Below, in pieces: positions 21,732 to 22,353 of a DNA stretch of 22,353 bases; the stretch's first letter is position 1, and each line of letters starts with the position of its first letter. Source of the stretch: Flavobacteriaceae bacterium UBA3159 (GTDB taxonomy: Bacteria > Bacteroidota > Bacteroidia > Flavobacteriales > Flavobacteriaceae); assembly GCA_002364535.1 (NCBI GenBank), contig DEYL01000014.1:1-22353 (forward strand). Direction: 5' to 3'. Made by a program: the position numbers and the translations under genes. The notes below the pieces were generated by a model, which worked only from the letters and a program-made list of their open reading frames with translations, was not told where the DNA came from and ran no database searches.

Positions 21732-22353
21732 TTAAGCTTTTCTTTCAAATTCTTGCATGCAGTCCACCAAAACTTGAATGCTCTCAATGGGTAATGCATT
21801 ATAGATGGAAGCACGGTAGCCCCCTACAGAGCGGTGACCTTTCAATCCACTGATATTGGCCTGATTCCAAAGCGGATCAAAAAATTCAGCTAGCTGATCA
21901 TCTTTTAGGTTGAAGGTAGCATTCATATTACTTCGATCCTCGGTATGGGCGAAACCTTCAAACAAAGGGTTTCGATCAATCTCGTTGTATATCAGGGATG
22001 CTTTTTTTTCATTTTGAGCTCCTATACCCTCCAAACCTCCATTCTTGCCGATCCAACGCAGATTAAGCAAAACAGTGTAGACTGGAAATACGGGTGGTGT
22101 ATTGAACATACTTCCCGCATTGGCCTGCACCTCGTAGTTTAACATGGAGGGTATGACCCGACTCACTTTTCTAAAAGATGATTCTTTGATTACAACCAAG
22201 GTAACACCAGAAGGCCCCATATTTTTCTGGGCTCCGGCATAAAACATGTCGAATCTTGAATAATCAAAAGATCTCGAAAAAATATCAGAACTCATATCAG
22301 CCACCAAAGGCACTTCGGTATCTGGAAGCGATTTGTATTGGGTTCCAAAAATG
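21732..22353 (-). CDS. serC: Phosphoserine aminotransferase SerC (5' end beyond window)
   Basis: SerC transfers an amino group from glutamate to 3-phosphohydroxypyruvate, giving phosphoserine; PLP-dependent, cytoplasmic. About 206 codons of the C-terminal part are in the window, and the frame stays open to the right edge, beginning IFGTQYKSLPDTEVPLVAD. The PLP lysine is in FYAGAQKNMGPSG, preceded by ADMSSDIFSR. Further family blocks are NTPPVFPVYTVLLNLRWIGK and, near the end, GHRSVGGYRASIYNALP. The N-terminal part, with the start codon and any promoter, lies outside. It is followed by serA after 14 nt, so the pair is an operon. Confidence 0.96.
   Translation of the reverse strand, partial: IFGTQYKSLPDTEVPLVADMSSDIFSRSFDYSRFDMFYAGAQKNMGPSGVTLVVIKESSFRKVSRVIPSMLNYEVQANAGSMFNTPPVFPVYTVLLNLRWIGKNGGLEGIGAQNEKKASLIYNEIDRNPLFEGFAHTEDRSNMNATFNLKDDQLAEFFDPLWNQANISGLKGHRSVGGYRASIYNALPIESIQVLVDCMQEFERKA

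Noticed and set aside
1..22353. tRNA genes, CRISPR arrays, insertion sequences or prophage
   Set aside because: No cloverleaf-like sequence, regularly spaced repeat, transposase or phage protein was recognised in genes or gaps.

Overview
The window is a stretch of A/T-rich chromosome from a member of the Bacteroidota, most likely the order Cytophagales. The evidence is the gene families (DUF4834, DUF6787, TIGR02757, and the YfhO/flippase pair), the MnmE, UvrA, SerA and SerC sequences, the scarcity of strong Shine-Dalgarno sites, and several promoter-like TAnnTTTG elements of the Bacteroidota housekeeping-sigma type. I read this from sequence recall and could not test it by a search. No tRNA, rRNA, CRISPR array, insertion sequence, integrase or phage gene was recognised. 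The content is mostly core and housekeeping, and no obviously new defence or mobile system is present.

Layout. 1-3665 (minus strand): an outer-membrane beta-barrel protein, a YghO-like GNAT-fold protein 3 nt downstream, then mnmE, cut by the left edge one residue before its C-terminus. 3780-7892 (plus): a DUF4834 membrane protein, a large YfhO-family membrane protein and a polysaccharide flippase, forming a surface-glycan module. 7882-10665 (minus): uvrA. 10987-11757 (plus): an ECF-type sigma factor followed by a 43-aa gene. 11852-12505 (minus): endonuclease III, lacking three of the four Fe-S cysteines. 12546-13004 (plus): a Bcp-type peroxiredoxin. 13001-14467 (minus): a 488-aa conserved protein of unknown function. 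14523-15793 (plus): a PhnP-like metallo-hydrolase and a membrane-anchored conserved protein. 15780-19180 (minus): a LolD-like ABC ATPase, a TIGR02757 protein, a dihydroorotase-like protein that has lost its metal ligands, and a carboxylesterase-type hydrolase, linked by ATGA and TAATG overlaps. 19301-20427 (plus): msrA and folE. 20424-22353 (minus): serC (cut by the right edge), serA and a DUF6787 membrane protein.

Working together. serC-serA supply the first two steps of serine synthesis from 3-phosphoglycerate. uvrA and nth cover nucleotide- and base-excision repair, with bcp and msrA handling peroxide and oxidised methionine nearby. DUF4834-YfhO-flippase probably serve envelope glycan assembly. 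Packing is very tight: four of the five convergent gene pairs overlap at their stop codons, leaving no room for ordinary intrinsic terminators.

The items most worth a second look are the dihydroorotase-like probable pseudoenzyme, the cluster-less endonuclease III, the 488-aa unknown protein and the 43-aa gene behind the sigma factor.
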